Of a stretch of 64,000 bases of DNA, positions 62,620 through 64,000 are shown in pieces. Origin of the DNA: Hyphomicrobium zavarzinii ATCC 27496 (GTDB taxonomy: Bacteria > Pseudomonadota > Alphaproteobacteria > Rhizobiales > Hyphomicrobiaceae); contig NZ_KB911264.1 of assembly GCF_000383415.1 (NCBI RefSeq), forward strand, positions 1 to 64,000, given 5' to 3'. Each line of letters begins with the position of its first letter. The stretch's first letter is position 1. Position numbers and translations under genes: made by a program. Under the pieces are notes generated by a model. That model worked only from the letters and a program-made list of their open reading frames with translations. It ran no database searches and was not told the DNA's origin.

Positions 62620-64000
62620 GCTTCAACCCATCCGCAAACGGAAGCACTCGAACCCGCTGCCCTGTGCCGGCTGCGACAGCGTTGGCAACGGCCGGGCCGA
62701 TCGGCGGCACACCTGGCTCGCCGATCCCAGTGGGCGGAGCCGCGGACGGCAGAATGTGCACCTCGACCTTCGGCATCTCGTTGAAGCGCAGCACCTCGTA
62801 GCCGTCGAAGTTGGCCTGATCGACGACGCCGTCCTTCAGCGTCACCTTGCTGTGCAACACCGCACCGAGCCCGAAGCCGATGCCGCCCTCCACCTGCGCC
62901 TTGATGTTGTCCGGGTTGATGGCCAGGCCGCAGTCCACGGCCGCCACCACGCGCTCGACCTTCGGCTTGCTGTCGACAATCCGGATCTCCGCTACTTCCG
63001 CCACGAAGCTCTTGAAGCTCTCGTGCACGGCCACGCCCCGGAACACACCGTCGGCCGCAGGCTTGTCCCAGCCCGCCTTCTCCGCGGCGAGCTTGAGCAC
63101 GGCGGCATGGCGCGGATGCTTCTCCAGCAACGAAAGACGGAAGGCCACAGGATCCTTTTTCTGCAGCGCCGCGATCTCGTCGATCATGGTCTCCATGACA
63201 TAGGCCGTGTGCGTATGCCCAACCGAGCGCCACCAAAGCGGCGGCGGACCCGCCTTCGTATTGTGAACCTCCACATGCATGTTGGAAATGGCGTAGGGCG
63301 TGTCCGCAACGCCTTCGACGGACGTGCCGTCCACACCGTCCTTCACGATCGCCGCCTCGAAAGGCGTTCCGATCGCGATCGATTGACCAACGATGCGGTG
63401 ATGCCAGCCCAGGATCTCGCCGTCCTTGCCGAGCCCGACCTTGACCCTGTGCACATAGAGCGGACGATAGTAGCCGCCCTTGATGTCGTCCTCCCGGGTC
63501 CACACGAGCTTGATGGGTTCGCTGCGGCCCGTCGCCTTCACGATGCCGGCGGTCTCTGCGATGTAGTCCGAGTTGTAAACACCGCGGCGGCCGAACGATC
63601 CTCCGGCCCACAGCGTGTTGATGACGACGTCCTCCGGCTTGATGCCGAGGATCGCCGCCGTCACGTTCTGGTCGACGGTCTGAAGCTGCGATCCGGTCCA
63701 CAGCGTCGCCCTTCCGTCCTTGAACTGCATCACGCAGTTCATCGGCTCCATGGGCGCGTGCGCGAGGAACGGGAAGATGTAGTCGGCCTCGATCACCTTA
63801 TCGGCCTTGGCGAGCGCGGCAGTAGCGTCACCTTCGTTGCGTGCGACGAGCCCCGGCTTATCGGCCAGCGCCTTGTACTCGGCAACGAGTGCGTCGGTGC
63901 CGCGCATGTCCGCCTTGCTGTCGTCCCAAGAGACGGCAAGCTGGTCGCGGCCCTTGATCGCCGCATAGGTGGACGTGGCGAGAACCGCGACACCATGCGG
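62612..64000 (-). CDS. Molybdenum hydroxylase large subunit (IorB-like), 5' end off the window
   Basis: The frame is open from the right edge ([17 protein letters not shown]) to the TGA at 62612, about 460 codons, so the N-terminal half is missing. It holds the molybdopterin-binding half of an xanthine-oxidase-family subunit of the isoquinoline 1-oxidoreductase beta type: [57 protein letters not shown] and the C-terminal [18 protein letters not shown] with the catalytic Glu. Substrate not readable (N-heterocycle or aldehyde). Its small Fe-S subunit is presumably just right of the window. First visible gene of the minus operon. Confidence 0.92.
   Translation of the reverse strand, partial: PHGVAVLATSTYAAIKGRDQLAVSWDDSKADMRGTDALVAEYKALADKPGLVARNEGDATAALAKADKVIEADYIFPFLAHAPMEPMNCVMQFKDGRATLWTGSQLQTVDQNVTAAILGIKPEDVVINTLWAGGSFGRRGVYNSDYIAETAGIVKATGRSEPIKLVWTREDDIKGGYYRPLYVHRVKVGLGKDGEILGWHHRIVGQSIAIGTPFEAAIVKDGVDGTSVEGVADTPYAISNMHVEVHNTKAGPPPLWWRSVGHTHTAYVMETMIDEIAALQKKDPVAFRLSLLEKHPRHAAVLKLAAEKAGWDKPAADGVFRGVAVHESFKSFVAEVAEIRIVDSKPKVERVVAAVDCGLAINPDNIKAQVEGGIGFGLGAVLHSKVTLKDGVVDQANFDGYEVLRFNEMPKVEVHILPSAAPPTGIGEPGVPPIGPAVANAVAAGTGQRVRVLPFADGLKLG

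Overview
The window is GC-rich, densely packed DNA. It reads as the chromosome of a methylotrophy-capable alphaproteobacterium, probably Hyphomicrobiales; the genus cannot be told from the sequence. Pointers are an NAD-dependent formate dehydrogenase of the Pseudomonas sp. 101 type, pqqC and pqqE, two N-methyl-amine (dimethylglycine/sarcosine type) dehydrogenases with GcvT domains, an imuA-imuB-dnaE2 mutasome behind a GTTC-N7-GTTC (alphaproteobacterial) SOS box, and a STAS-MlaE / MlaF / MCE lipid transporter. I saw no rRNA, tRNA, CRISPR array, insertion sequence or phage gene.

Layout. 1-2012 (minus): start of a large secreted repeat protein, adhesin-like, running off the left edge. 2.5-10.5 kb: secreted hypothetical, zinc alcohol dehydrogenase, Tat-exported alpha-carbonic anhydrase behind an AT-rich leader, chemoreceptor, MarR regulator with a cysteine-rich tail, PAS-GGDEF-EAL protein. 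10.7-15.3 kb: small coiled-coil protein, methyltransferase, CHASE4-GGDEF-EAL protein, GNAT protein. 15.6-19.6 kb: secreted protein and the MlaE/MlaF/MCE operon. 19.9-26.6 kb: C1 block with LysR regulator, formate dehydrogenase, HPP membrane protein, PfkB kinase, pqqC-pqqE (no pqqD between them) and a small secreted protein.

26.6-39.9 kb is the most unusual block. A minus operon encodes a betaine-type ABC importer (binding protein, ATPase, double permease), a choline-kinase-like phosphotransferase and an FAD/GcvT dehydrogenase. Next come a divergent DeoR regulator, a HisN-type phosphatase, and a second, plus-strand dehydrogenase/kinase pair with an AHSA1 protein. I infer an uptake and oxidative demethylation pathway for an N-methylated compound that passes through a phosphorylated intermediate; methyl carbon would leave as a tetrahydrofolate-bound C1 unit and could reach the nearby formate dehydrogenase.

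40.0-45.7 kb: SOS-inducible mutasome. 45.8-48.9 kb: TonB-dependent receptor behind a perfect inverted repeat, a molbindin and a secreted protein. 49.4-56.6 kb: RND adaptor and pump, an OmpR-type two-component system and two small periplasmic proteins; matching 11-bp-period repeats before the regulator and the first small protein suggest they are its targets. 56.7-60.9 kb (minus): ABC ATPase, FtsX-type permease and AttH-like lipocalin. 60.9-64.0 kb (minus): molybdenum hydroxylase large subunit (5' end outside the window), XdhC and a MobA-like nucleotidyltransferase.
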